Positions 33,142-41,448 of a stretch of DNA of 64,000 nucleotides are shown one piece after another. The notes below the pieces were generated by a model. It was not told where the DNA came from. It searched no databases and saw only the letters and a list, made by a program, of their open reading frames with translations. Each line of letters starts with the position of its first letter. Positions within the stretch are counted from its first letter, which is position 1. Position numbers and translations under genes: made by a program. The DNA is from Catellatospora citrea (GTDB taxonomy: Bacteria > Actinomycetota > Actinomycetes > Mycobacteriales > Micromonosporaceae): contig NZ_RAPR01000001.1 of the NCBI RefSeq assembly GCF_003610235.1, positions 5,642,001 through 5,706,000 on the forward strand. Direction: 5' to 3'.

Positions 33142-34656
33142 ATGACCGCCCCTCACACACCTCCCACGGGCTACCGTGACGCTCCGTTGACCGACTGGCA
33201 CCCGGATCGGCCGGTCGACTTCGCCGAGGCCGAGGAGTTCCTGCGTGCCTGCTACGCCGAGCTGCCGAAGCTCGGCCCGGTCGAGCCGCGGCTCGCCGTG
33301 GTGCGCGAACAGATCGCCGCGCTGGGGACCTACTCCCACACCCACGCCGAGCTGGTCCACGGCGCCCGGATGGCCTGGCGCAACGCCAGCCGCTGCATCG
33401 GCCGGGTGTACTGGCGCAGCCTCACGGTGCTCGACCGCCGTCAGCATCGCGTCCCCGACCAGATCTTCGACGACCTCGTCAGCCACCTGCACACGGCCAC
33501 GGGCGAGGGCCACAACCGGGGCAAGCTGCGGGCGGTCATCTCGATCTTCGGGCAGGCGGTGCCGGGCCGCCCGGTGACCCGGCTGTGGAACGACCAGCTC
33601 ATCCGGTATGCCGGCTACCGCAGCGGGGACGGCATGACCGGCGACCCGCAGTACGAGCAGTTCACCTCGGCCGTCACCCGACTCGGCTGGACCGGCAAGG
33701 GCAGCGCGTTCGACCTGCTGCCGCTGGTGCTGCAGACCGGCGACGGCGAGCCCCGGCTCTACGAGCTGCCCGAGTCGGCGGTGCTGGAGGTGCCGCTGGC
33801 CCACCCGGAGTACGGCTGGTTCGCCGAGCTCGGCCTGCGCTGGCACGCGGTGCCCGCGATCGCCAACATGCGGCTGTCGATCGGCGGGGTCGACTACCCG
33901 CTCGCGCCGTTCTCGGGGTGGTACATGGGCACCGAGATCGGCGCCCGCAACCTCGCCGACGCCCACCGGTACAACCAGATCCCGGTGATCGCCGCGCGCC
34001 TGGGCCTGGACACCAGCAGCGAGTCCACGCTGTGGCGGGACCGGGCGCTGGTCGAGCTGAACCGCGCGGTGCTGTGGTCCTTCGAGCGCGCCGGGGTCCG
34101 CGTCACCGACCACCACAGCGAGTCGCGCCTGTTTCTGACCCACGTCGAGCGCGAGCGCCGCGCGGGCCGGGACACGCCGGCGGACTGGACCTGGATCGTG
34201 CCGCCCATCTCGGGCGGGCTCACCCCGGTGTTCCACCGCTACTACACCGAGGCCGACCAGCGGCCGAACTTCTACCTCGACCGGTCCGCCCAGCACCTTT
34301 CGCTGACCGCGACGACACCCGCGGTGACGGTGCCGGCCCAGCGCACCGCGCCGGAACCGCGTACCCCCGTCGCGGCCGAACCGGCCCGCTGCCCGATCAC
34401 CGGCCAGTTCGCGGCCGCACCGGCGGCGGACTCCGCCGCCGGCCGCGAACTCGGCTCGCCGGCGGACGGCCTCGACCAGGACGACCTGGACTTCGACCTG
34501 GACGGCCTCGCCTTCGACGGTCACGACCCGCAGCTCGTGGACGGCGTCAGCCGCCCACCGGCGACGCAGGCCGAGCCGGCCGGTTCCGCACCCGCCCCGA
34601 TCCCCGCCGAGCCGGTGCCCGCCCGCAGACGCGGCCTGCGCCGCCTTCTGGGCTGA
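33142..34656 (+). CDS. nos: Nitric oxide synthase oxygenase (bacterial NOS) with C-terminal extension
   Basis: A 504-residue haem enzyme that makes NO and citrulline from arginine. The haem-thiolate Cys85 lies in WRNASRCIGRVYW and the arginine-binding Glu265 in WYMGTEIGARN; RPNFYLDR closes the oxygenase domain near residue 382. Bacterial NOS proteins usually end there. This one continues for about 114 residues: a Pro/Ala-rich part with CPITGQF, an acidic stretch DQDDLDFDLDGLAFD, and a basic tail ARRRGLRRLLG. No reductase domain is attached, so electrons must come from another protein. The start is the ATG before TAPHTPPTG. Confidence 0.93.
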   Translation: MTAPHTPPTGYRDAPLTDWHPDRPVDFAEAEEFLRACYAELPKLGPVEPRLAVVREQIAALGTYSHTHAELVHGARMAWRNASRCIGRVYWRSLTVLDRRQHRVPDQIFDDLVSHLHTATGEGHNRGKLRAVISIFGQAVPGRPVTRLWNDQLIRYAGYRSGDGMTGDPQYEQFTSAVTRLGWTGKGSAFDLLPLVLQTGDGEPRLYELPESAVLEVPLAHPEYGWFAELGLRWHAVPAIANMRLSIGGVDYPLAPFSGWYMGTEIGARNLADAHRYNQIPVIAARLGLDTSSESTLWRDRALVELNRAVLWSFERAGVRVTDHHSESRLFLTHVERERRAGRDTPADWTWIVPPISGGLTPVFHRYYTEADQRPNFYLDRSAQHLSLTATTPAVTVPAQRTAPEPRTPVAAEPARCPITGQFAAAPAADSAAGRELGSPADGLDQDDLDFDLDGLAFDGHDPQLVDGVSRPPATQAEPAGSAPAPIPAEPVPARRRGLRRLLG

Positions 34657-34710
34657 CAGCCGCTGACCTGGGACTATCCCAGAACTCGTGACAAACATCT
34701 CCGTCGTGGT

Positions 34711-34748
34711 GACCGGTGGGTCGGCGGGACTGCGTCGACCCACCGGTC
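34711..34748 (+). terminator. 13-bp hairpin downstream of nos
   Basis: The stem gaccggtgggtcg (34711-34723) pairs perfectly with cgacccaccggtc (34736-34748) around a 12-base loop. It sits between the nos gene and the next co-directional gene, with a separate ribosome site and presumably a promoter after it. Confidence 0.65.
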
Positions 34749-34861
34749 CGGTGGACCGCCGGGCCGAGACAGCCGAGTATCGATCTTGAGCAAGGCTGCA
34801 ATCGGGCCTGGAGATGGACTATGGTCGGGGCACGCTGAACCCCCTCCCCCCAGGAGTTCGC

Positions 34862-35815
34862 ATGCAACGACGCATCGCGGTTGTCGCTGTGTTCGTCATG
34901 ATCGCGCTCGCGGCCTGCGCCTCCCCCTCGAAGCCCTCGGCCGGTGGAGCCACCCCGACCCCGTCCGCGACCTCGTCGCCCGCCCCGGCGGTGACGCCCA
35001 CCGCGGCCCCGTCGCCGTCGATGTCGATGGCGGTGCCGAGTGCCTCGCCGACGGTGGCCCCGGCGCCGCCGACTCCCAAGCCGGCCCCGCCGGCCACCTC
35101 GGCCAAGCCGATCAGCTGCACCGGCAAGATCGCGCAGACCAGGCCGGTCGCGAGCGGCACCGGCCCCGGTGGCTCACTGGTGTCCACCGGCTCGCCCGCG
35201 GTGGCGTTGACCTTCGACGACGGGCCGGACCCGATCAACACCCCCAAGATCCTCGACGAGCTGAAGCAGTGCGGGGTCAAGGCCACCTTCTGCGTCGTCG
35301 GCTTCCGGGCGCGGGACCACCCGGAGATGATCACCCGGATCGCCGCCGAGGGCCACACCCTGTGCAACCACTCCTGGCAGCACCTGTTCGACCTGGCCAA
35401 GCGGGATGACGCGTACATCCGCAAGGACCTGGAGAACACCAACAAGATGATCCTGCGGGCCGCCCCCGGCGCCCGGGTCGCGTACTTCCGCGCTCCCGGC
35501 GGCAACTTCACCACCAAGCTGGTGAGGATCGCCTCCGAGCTGGGCATGAAGTCGATCTACTGGCACGTGGACCCGCGCGACTGGGAGAGCGCCAAGTTCG
35601 GCAAGGGCACGGCGATGGTGAACCACGTCATCGCGGCGGTGGAGCGCGACGTGCGCCCCGGCTCGATCGTGCTGTCGCACGACAACGGCAAACCCGACAC
35701 CATCGTCGCGTACCGGACGCTGCTGCCCTGGCTGAAGGCCCGCTACACGCTCATCGCGCTACCGGACGCCCCGCCCCCACCACCGTCCCCGGCCCCCGCG
35801 ACCCCCCTGCCCTGA
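34862..35815 (+). CDS. CE4 polysaccharide deacetylase lipoprotein
   Basis: A 317-residue exported lipoprotein. The signal sequence ends in LAACAS (lipid-anchor Cys), then comes a roughly 60-residue Pro/Ser/Ala linker and the NodB-homology domain from about residue 110: TFDDGPD (catalytic base and metal Asp), HSWQH (metal His pair), and RAPGG. It ends in a Pro-rich tail. CE4 enzymes remove N-acetyl or O-acetyl groups from peptidoglycan, chitin or xylan; the wall-proximal lipid anchor favours peptidoglycan. Its ATG follows CAGGAG. Confidence 0.9.
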   Translation: MQRRIAVVAVFVMIALAACASPSKPSAGGATPTPSATSSPAPAVTPTAAPSPSMSMAVPSASPTVAPAPPTPKPAPPATSAKPISCTGKIAQTRPVASGTGPGGSLVSTGSPAVALTFDDGPDPINTPKILDELKQCGVKATFCVVGFRARDHPEMITRIAAEGHTLCNHSWQHLFDLAKRDDAYIRKDLENTNKMILRAAPGARVAYFRAPGGNFTTKLVRIASELGMKSIYWHVDPRDWESAKFGKGTAMVNHVIAAVERDVRPGSIVLSHDNGKPDTIVAYRTLLPWLKARYTLIALPDAPPPPPSPAPATPLP

Positions 35816-35844
35816 CGCCTGCCGTCCGCCGAGCCCGTCTACCC

Positions 35845-35915
35845 TGGCGCAACTCTCCAGAAGTCGCGCCGTCCGGGAAGCGCTCTGGCCGCAACTCTTC
35901 AAGAGTTGCGGCCAG
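35845..35915. repeat. Dispersed repeat, family cgcaactctt (copy 1)
   Basis: The element begins tggcgcaactct and ends in a perfect 15-base stem with a single-base centre (35885-35899, 35901-35915; core ccgcaactctt-c-aagagttgcgg). The whole of about 70 bases is closely matched at 51926-51993. It lies between converging genes, the deacetylase and bsaP, and is a plausible terminator. Confidence 0.8.
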
Positions 35916-35948
35916 GAGGGGGACGCGGCGCGAGGTGTGCGGTGGTGG

Positions 35949-36149
35949 TCAGTGGTCGGACAGGGTGCCGTGCTCGACGCAGGTGGCGGTCCAGCCGGTG
36001 GGCACGACCTGGACTTTCATCCGGCGGCGGCAGTGCGTGCAGAAGCGCGGCGGCTCCAGCTCGCGGGCCGCGCGGCAGCCGTCGTGCGCGGTGCCGTCGG
36101 CCGGTTCACCGCAGCGGTCGCAGTAGGTCGTGTCCACGGCCGGCCTCAC
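35949..36149 (-). CDS. bsaP: Biotin synthase auxiliary protein
   Basis: A 66-residue Cys-rich protein with [33 protein letters not shown] and a late TCVEHG. Seven Cys suit binding of a metal or iron-sulphur cluster. Its GTG start overlaps the bioB stop by 4 bases. Position and sequence match the small gene after bioB in mycobacteria, whose product supports biotin synthase by helping with its cluster. The N-terminal part could be shorter. Confidence 0.85.
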   Translation of the reverse strand: MRPAVDTTYCDRCGEPADGTAHDGCRAARELEPPRFCTHCRRRMKVQVVPTGWTATCVEHGTLSDH

Positions 36150-37153
36150 AGCGTCGCGGACAGGGCCTTGACCGGCATCTTCAGCTCGGCCAGCAGGTCG
36201 AGGTCCGAGGTCGCCGGGCGGCCGAGGGTGGTCAGGTAGTTGCCGACGATCACCGCGTTGATGCCGCCCAGCAGGCCCTCACGGGTGCCCAGGTCGCCGA
36301 GGGTGAGCTCGCGGCCGCCCGCATACCGCAGGATGGTGCGCGGCAGCGCGAGCCGGAACGCGGCGATGGCCCGCAGCGCGTCCTTGGGGTCCATCACCGG
36401 CTGGTCGCCCAGCGGGGTGCCCGGCCGGGGGTTGAGGAAGTTCAGCGGCACCTCGTCGGGCTGCAGCTCGGCGAGCTGCGCGGCGAACTCGGCGCGTTGT
36501 TCGAGGGTCTCGCCGAGGCCGATGATGCCGCCGCAGCAGACCTCCATGCCGGAGTCGCGCACCATCTTCAGGGTGCCCCAGCGCTCCTCCCACGAGTGCG
36601 TGGTGACCACGTTCGGGAAGTAGGAGCGGCAGGTCTCCAGGTTGTGGTTGTAGCGGTGCACGCCCATGTCCACCAGGTCGTCGACCTGCTCCTGGCTCAG
36701 CATGCCGAGGCTCGCCGCCACGTTGATGTCGACGGCCTCCTTGATCGCCTTGACGCCGTCGCGCATCTGCTGCATGAGCTTGGCGTCCGGGCCGCGTACG
36801 GCGGCGACGATGCAGAACTCGCTCGCGCCGGTGGCCGCCGTCTGCTGGGCCGCCTTCACCAGCGACGGGATGTCCAGCCACACCGAGCGCACGGGGGAGG
36901 AGAACAGCCCCGACTGCGAGCAGAAGTGGCAGTCCTCGGGGCAGCCGCCGGTCTTCAGCGACACGATGCCCTCGACCTCGACCTCGGGACCGCACCAGCG
37001 CATGCGGACCTCGTGGGCCAGCTGGAGCGCGGCGGGGATGTCCTCGTCGGGCAGCCGGAGCACTTCGAGGATGTCGGCCTCTTCGAGGCCTTGTCCCTCG
37101 GCGAGGACACGGGTGCGGGCGCGGTCGAGTACCGATACTGAGCTGGTCGACAT
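36146..37153 (-). CDS. bioB: Biotin synthase
   Basis: A 335-residue radical-SAM enzyme that inserts sulphur into dethiobiotin. The 4Fe-4S ligands are C71, C75 and C78 in [25 protein letters not shown] and the late [16 protein letters not shown] carry the SAM and 2Fe-2S ligand positions. It is divergent from bioF with a 72-base shared promoter region and coupled to bsaP downstream. Confidence 0.96.
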   Translation of the reverse strand: MSTSSVSVLDRARTRVLAEGQGLEEADILEVLRLPDEDIPAALQLAHEVRMRWCGPEVEVEGIVSLKTGGCPEDCHFCSQSGLFSSPVRSVWLDIPSLVKAAQQTAATGASEFCIVAAVRGPDAKLMQQMRDGVKAIKEAVDINVAASLGMLSQEQVDDLVDMGVHRYNHNLETCRSYFPNVVTTHSWEERWGTLKMVRDSGMEVCCGGIIGLGETLEQRAEFAAQLAELQPDEVPLNFLNPRPGTPLGDQPVMDPKDALRAIAAFRLALPRTILRYAGGRELTLGDLGTREGLLGGINAVIVGNYLTTLGRPATSDLDLLAELKMPVKALSATL

Positions 37154-37225
37154 GGGCGTACCCTACAACGCGGCCTGTTCGGGTCGGCCAAAGGCCGAGT
37201 GACTGAGGTATGGATGGGTTGAACC

Positions 37226-38362
37226 ATGGGCGACTGGCTGGCGACGCTACGACGCAAGGCCGACCTGCGCGAACGCGCCGGGTTACGCCGGGAACTGCGT
37301 CCGCGAGCCGGTGACGACGCTCTGGTCGACCTCGCCGGCAACGACTACCTCGGCCTGGCCCGCCATCCCCGGGTGCTTGAGGCCGCGGCGGTGGCCCTGG
37401 ACGAGTACGGCCTCGGCGCGACCGGCTCCCGGCTGGTGCGCGGCAGCACCGACGCGCACACCGCGCTGGAGTCCGCGCTCGCCGCGTGGCTGGGGGCCGA
37501 GCAGGCGCTGGTCTACTCCAGCGGCTACCTGGCCAACCTGGGCGCGATCCGGGCCCTGTGCGGCCCGAACACGCTGCTGGTCTCCGACGCGCACAACCAC
37601 GCCTCGCTGATCGACGGCTGCCGGCTGGCCGGGTCGCAGACCGTGACGTTCGCCCACGGCGACGCGGCCGACGCGGCCCGCGTGCTCGCGGCGCACCCCG
37701 GTCGGCCCGCGGTGGTGCTCACCGAGTCGGTGTTCTCCGTCGACGGCGACCTCGCCCCGCTGGCCGAGCTGCACGCGGCCGCCCGGGCGCACGGGGCGCT
37801 GCTGCTCGTCGACGACGCGCACGGGCTCGGCGTGCTCGGCCCGCGGGGGTCCGGCGGCGTGGTCGCGGCCGGGCTCGCGGGCGAGCCCGACGTGATCGTC
37901 ACGGCGACCCTGTCCAAGGCGCTGGGCGGTGCGGGCGGCGTGGTCGCCGGACCCGCCGCGCTGGTCCGGCACCTGGTCGACACCGGCCGCACCTTCATCT
38001 TCGACACCGCGCTGCCGCCCGCGATCGCCGCCGGGGTGGGCGCGGCGCTCGACCTCGCCCGCGACGGCGAGCCGCTGCGCGCGGTGCTGCACCAACGCGC
38101 GGCCGCGATCCGCGACACGTGCCGGGCGGCGGGCCTGGCCGTCACCGACCCGGCGGGTGGTGTGGTGTCCGTCGAGGCCCCGTCGGCCGAGCAGGCCTGG
38201 GCCTGGGCCGGAGCCTGCCGGGACAAGGGCGTGGCGGTAGGGTGCTTCCGCCCACCGTCCACACCGGACAGTCGCTCGCGGTTGCGGCTGACGGTCAACG
38301 CAGGCGTGCCCGCCGCGGACTTCGCGCGGGCGCTGGAGATCATCGTGGAGGTGCGGCCGTGA
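37226..38362 (+). CDS. bioF: 8-amino-7-oxononanoate synthase
   Basis: A 378-residue PLP enzyme joining pimeloyl thioester and alanine in biotin synthesis. Fold markers are DLAGNDYLGLARHP, GSTDAHTALE, YSSGYLANLG and the Asp of LLLVDDAHG; the PLP Lys is K231 in TLSKALGG. It overlaps bioD by 4 bases (GTGA). No bioA gene is in the window. Confidence 0.95.
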   Translation: MGDWLATLRRKADLRERAGLRRELRPRAGDDALVDLAGNDYLGLARHPRVLEAAAVALDEYGLGATGSRLVRGSTDAHTALESALAAWLGAEQALVYSSGYLANLGAIRALCGPNTLLVSDAHNHASLIDGCRLAGSQTVTFAHGDAADAARVLAAHPGRPAVVLTESVFSVDGDLAPLAELHAAARAHGALLLVDDAHGLGVLGPRGSGGVVAAGLAGEPDVIVTATLSKALGGAGGVVAGPAALVRHLVDTGRTFIFDTALPPAIAAGVGAALDLARDGEPLRAVLHQRAAAIRDTCRAAGLAVTDPAGGVVSVEAPSAEQAWAWAGACRDKGVAVGCFRPPSTPDSRSRLRLTVNAGVPAADFARALEIIVEVRP

Positions 38363-39093
38363 CGGCGCTGACGGGGATCGTGCTGGTCACGGGCACGGAT
38401 ACCGGGGTGGGCAAGACGATCACCACGGCGGCGATCGCCGCCGCGGCGTCCTCCTCGGGGGTACGCACCGCGGTGGTGAAACCCGCGCAGACCGGCGTCG
38501 ACCCCGCCTACGGTGAAGTGTCCGACATGGAGGTGGTGGCCCGGCTCGCCGCCCCCGCCACCACCCGCACGCTGGCCGAATACCCGGACCCGCTGGCGCC
38601 GACCGCGGCCGCCCGGGTCGCCGGACTGCCGTCGCTGGACATGTTCACGGTGCTGGACGAGATCAAGTCCACCGCCGCCGAGCACGAACTGACCCTCGTC
38701 GAGGGCGCCGGCGGGCTGCTGGTGCCGATGGGCCAGCACCCCGGCGGAGCCCAGTGGACGCTGGCCGACCTCGCCGTGGCGCTGTCCGCGCCCGCGGTGG
38801 TGGTGGCCCGCGCGGGCCTGGGCACGCTCAACCACACGGCGCTGACCCTGGAGGCGATGGCCCGCCGCGGCATCACCGGCCGGGTCGTGCTCGGGGCCTG
38901 GCCCAGCCGCCCCGAACTGGTGCACTTCACCAACCTCGCCGACCTGCCCGAGGAACTCGACGGGCTGCTCCCCGAGGGCGCCGGGGCGATGGAGCCCGGC
39001 GTCTTCCGCCGCAGCGCGCCCGGCTGGCTCACCCCCGACCTGTACGGCGCCTGCGACGACCCGCGCAGCCTGGCCGAGCCCGACGAAGACTGA
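38359..39093 (+). CDS. bioD: Dethiobiotin synthetase
   Basis: A 244-residue P-loop ligase with a GTG start. The nucleotide loop is GTDTGVGKT, then VVKPAQTG and VEGAGGLLVPM as expected for BioD. It closes the ureido ring of dethiobiotin using CO2 and ATP. It is translationally coupled to bioF. The C-terminus has about 20 extra residues relative to short BioD forms. Confidence 0.95.
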   Translation: MTALTGIVLVTGTDTGVGKTITTAAIAAAASSSGVRTAVVKPAQTGVDPAYGEVSDMEVVARLAAPATTRTLAEYPDPLAPTAAARVAGLPSLDMFTVLDEIKSTAAEHELTLVEGAGGLLVPMGQHPGGAQWTLADLAVALSAPAVVVARAGLGTLNHTALTLEAMARRGITGRVVLGAWPSRPELVHFTNLADLPEELDGLLPEGAGAMEPGVFRRSAPGWLTPDLYGACDDPRSLAEPDED

Positions 39094-39134
39094 TCATCGG
39101 CCGCGGCCGGGTCGGCCGGGTCGGCCAGGTCTGG

Positions 39135-40310
39135 TCAGGGGCGGCGGACGGTGAAGGTGTCGGGCATGCGGAAGCTGAGGTTGTCCGGGCACCAGGGGGC
39201 GCGCACGACCTCGATGTCGCGGAGCAGGGGCGCCGTCTCGGCGACGACGACCGCGGCCTCCATGCGGGACAGCTGCGCGCCGACGCAGCGGTGCGCGCCC
39301 GCGCCGAAGGCCAGGTGACGGCGGGAGCCGCGCTGGCCGGGCACGAAGTCGTGCGGGTGCTCGGCGACCGCGAGCCCGGCGCGGGCCAGCCAGAGCACGA
39401 CGCTCGCGCCCTTGCGCACCGGGAAGCCGTCGAGTTCGGTGTCCCGGGCGGCCACCCGCCGCCAGGTGGGGATCGGCGGCACGAGCCGCAGGCCCTCCTC
39501 GACCACGTCGTCCACGCCCACGGTGCCCCGGGCCAGGCCGTCGAGCACGGCGGGCTCGCCGGACAGCCGGTGCAGCAGCAGGGTGAGGAACTGCGAGGTG
39601 GTCTCCTGACCGGCCACGAGCAGGAAGAACAGCGCCCCGACCGGTGTGTCCTTGGGCAGCCCGGCCGCGGCGGTGTACGCGCGCAGCTCGCCGACCATGC
39701 CGCCGGCGGTCCGGGCGAAGTCGCGCAGCACGGTGTGGAACCGGCCGACGGTCTCGGCCAGGGCGAGCTGCCGGGGCGCGTCGAGCGGGGCCCAGAACAG
39801 CTCCAGCGCGGCCCGGGAGAACTCCTTGACCACGGCCGCGTCGGCGTCGGGCAGCTCGACGAGTTTCGCCAGCACCAGCAGGGGCAGGTCGGCGGCGAGG
39901 TCGGCGTACAGGTCGACGGGCTCGCCCGCGCGCAGCCGCGCGGCCAGCGTCGCGACGCGGCGGCGGACCACCCCGGTCAACCAGGGGCGCAACGCCTCGA
40001 CCCGGGCCGGGTGCAGGGCCTGCGCGGTGATCTCACGGATCGCCGGATGGGACACGCCGCCGTTGTTGGCCAGCGTGGCGGGCAGCTTGAAGCCGTACGA
40101 GGCGAGCACGCGCAGCGCGCTGACCGGCATCGGGCTGATCGCGTCGAGGGCGTTGTCGGGCCGGAAGGTGTCCGGGTCGGCCAGCACCTGCTTGACCAGC
40201 CGGTGCTCGCTGACGACGACGTGGGCGACACCGACGTGGTCGGTCACCTCGACGGTCGCTTCGGCCCGCCCGTCGTTGTCGAAAGGCTGGTCCCAGGTAC
40301 GGAACAGCAC
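39135..40310 (-). CDS. Cytochrome P450
   Basis: A 391-residue soluble class I P450. The I-helix oxygen-binding motif is AGQETTS, the K-helix motif is EEGLRLV, and the haem ligand Cys342 lies in FGAGAHRCVGAQL. It needs ferredoxin and reductase partners, none of which is adjacent. The substrate is unknown. It converges on bioD and is followed upstream on the same strand by a zinc alcohol dehydrogenase after about 33 bases, so the two may be co-transcribed. Confidence 0.93.
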   Translation of the reverse strand: MLFRTWDQPFDNDGRAEATVEVTDHVGVAHVVVSEHRLVKQVLADPDTFRPDNALDAISPMPVSALRVLASYGFKLPATLANNGGVSHPAIREITAQALHPARVEALRPWLTGVVRRRVATLAARLRAGEPVDLYADLAADLPLLVLAKLVELPDADAAVVKEFSRAALELFWAPLDAPRQLALAETVGRFHTVLRDFARTAGGMVGELRAYTAAAGLPKDTPVGALFFLLVAGQETTSQFLTLLLHRLSGEPAVLDGLARGTVGVDDVVEEGLRLVPPIPTWRRVAARDTELDGFPVRKGASVVLWLARAGLAVAEHPHDFVPGQRGSRRHLAFGAGAHRCVGAQLSRMEAAVVVAETAPLLRDIEVVRAPWCPDNLSFRMPDTFTVRRP

Positions 40311-40343
40311 TCGGACACCGTACTAGGCGGGGTGAGCGACCGT

Positions 40344-41384
40344 TCAGGCAAGGGCTCGCGGGGTGATGACGGTGATGCCGGTCGGGGGCAGCTCGCCCAT
40401 CGCGGTCAGTGCCGCGGGCACCTCGTCGAGGCCGATGGTGCGGGTGACCAGGGCGTCGGGGCGCAGCCGCCCGGACACGACGAGGTCGAGCATCGGGCCG
40501 TAGTCGGCGGCGGCCATGCCGTGGCTGCCCAGGATCTCCAGCTCCCAGCCGATGACCCGGCCCATCGGCAGCTCGGGTGCGCCCTGGGGGAGCAGGCCGA
40601 CCTGCACGTGGCGGCCGCTGCGACGCAGGCTCAGGATGGCCGCGGTGCAGGTCGCGGGGCTGCCCAAGGCGTCCAGGGTCAGGTGCGCCCCGCCGGTCAG
40701 CTCACGCACCGCCGCGACCGGATCGGTCTCGCGGCTGTTCACGCAGGCCTCGGCGCCGTGTTGCCGGGCGAGGTCGAGCGCGCCGGGGGAGACGTCGACG
40801 GCGACGACCCGCGCGCCGTACGCGGCGGCGATCATCACGGCCGACAGCCCGACGCCGCCGCAGCCGTACACGGCGACCCACTGCCCCGCGGCGACCCGCC
40901 CCTGCGCCACCACCGCGCGGTACGCGGTCGCGAACCGGCAGCCCAGCGCGGCCGCGGCGGCGTACGAGAGCTGGTCGGGCAGGCCGACGAGGTTGAGGTC
41001 GGCGTGGTCGATCGCGACGTACTCGGCGAACGAGCCGCGGTGGGTGAATCCGGGCTGGGTCTGGTGTTCGCAGACCTGCGGCGCGCCGCGGCGGCACGGC
41101 TCGCAGCCGCCGCAGCCGCAGACGAACGGCACGGTCACCCGGTCGCCGACCCGCCAGCCGGTGACGTCCGCGCCGACGGCGTGCACGGTGCCTGCCAGCT
41201 CGTGACCCGGCACGTGCGGGAACGTCGCGATGTCAGGATCGTGGCCCATCCAGCCGTGCCAGTCGCTGCGGCACAGCCCGGTCGCCTCGACCTTGATCAC
41301 GCAGCCGTGCGGCGGTGCCGTCGGTTCGGGCAGCTCACGTACGTCGGGCTGCTGTCCGAAACCGTCATAGGCGGCCGCTCGCAC
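40344..41384 (-). CDS. Zinc-dependent alcohol dehydrogenase
   Basis: A 346-residue medium-chain dehydrogenase, with a GTG start giving VRAAAYDGFGQQ. The catalytic zinc region is GLCRSDWHGW plus GHE; the structural zinc region is CGCGGCEPCRRGAPQVC; the NAD(P) loop is YGCGGVGLSAV. It lies 33 bases upstream of the P450 gene on the same strand. This suggests a two-step oxidation, but no substrate can be named. Confidence 0.9.
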   Translation of the reverse strand: MRAAAYDGFGQQPDVRELPEPTAPPHGCVIKVEATGLCRSDWHGWMGHDPDIATFPHVPGHELAGTVHAVGADVTGWRVGDRVTVPFVCGCGGCEPCRRGAPQVCEHQTQPGFTHRGSFAEYVAIDHADLNLVGLPDQLSYAAAAALGCRFATAYRAVVAQGRVAAGQWVAVYGCGGVGLSAVMIAAAYGARVVAVDVSPGALDLARQHGAEACVNSRETDPVAAVRELTGGAHLTLDALGSPATCTAAILSLRRSGRHVQVGLLPQGAPELPMGRVIGWELEILGSHGMAAADYGPMLDLVVSGRLRPDALVTRTIGLDEVPAALTAMGELPPTGITVITPRALA

Positions 41385-41448
41385 GTGTTCCCCTCCCACC
41401 GGGCACCGCGGCCGGTGCTCCGGTCGCGGTGCCCAGCAGACTACGTCG

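Noticed and set aside
34547..34867. A 106-codon minus-strand frame between nos and the deacetylase gene
   Set aside because: It overlaps the end of nos, contains the terminator hairpin, and shows no codon bias or motif.
37154..37225. BioQ or BirA operator between bioB and bioF
   Set aside because: Only a short ggttgaacc symmetric stretch is visible and it does not match a consensus I can state with confidence.
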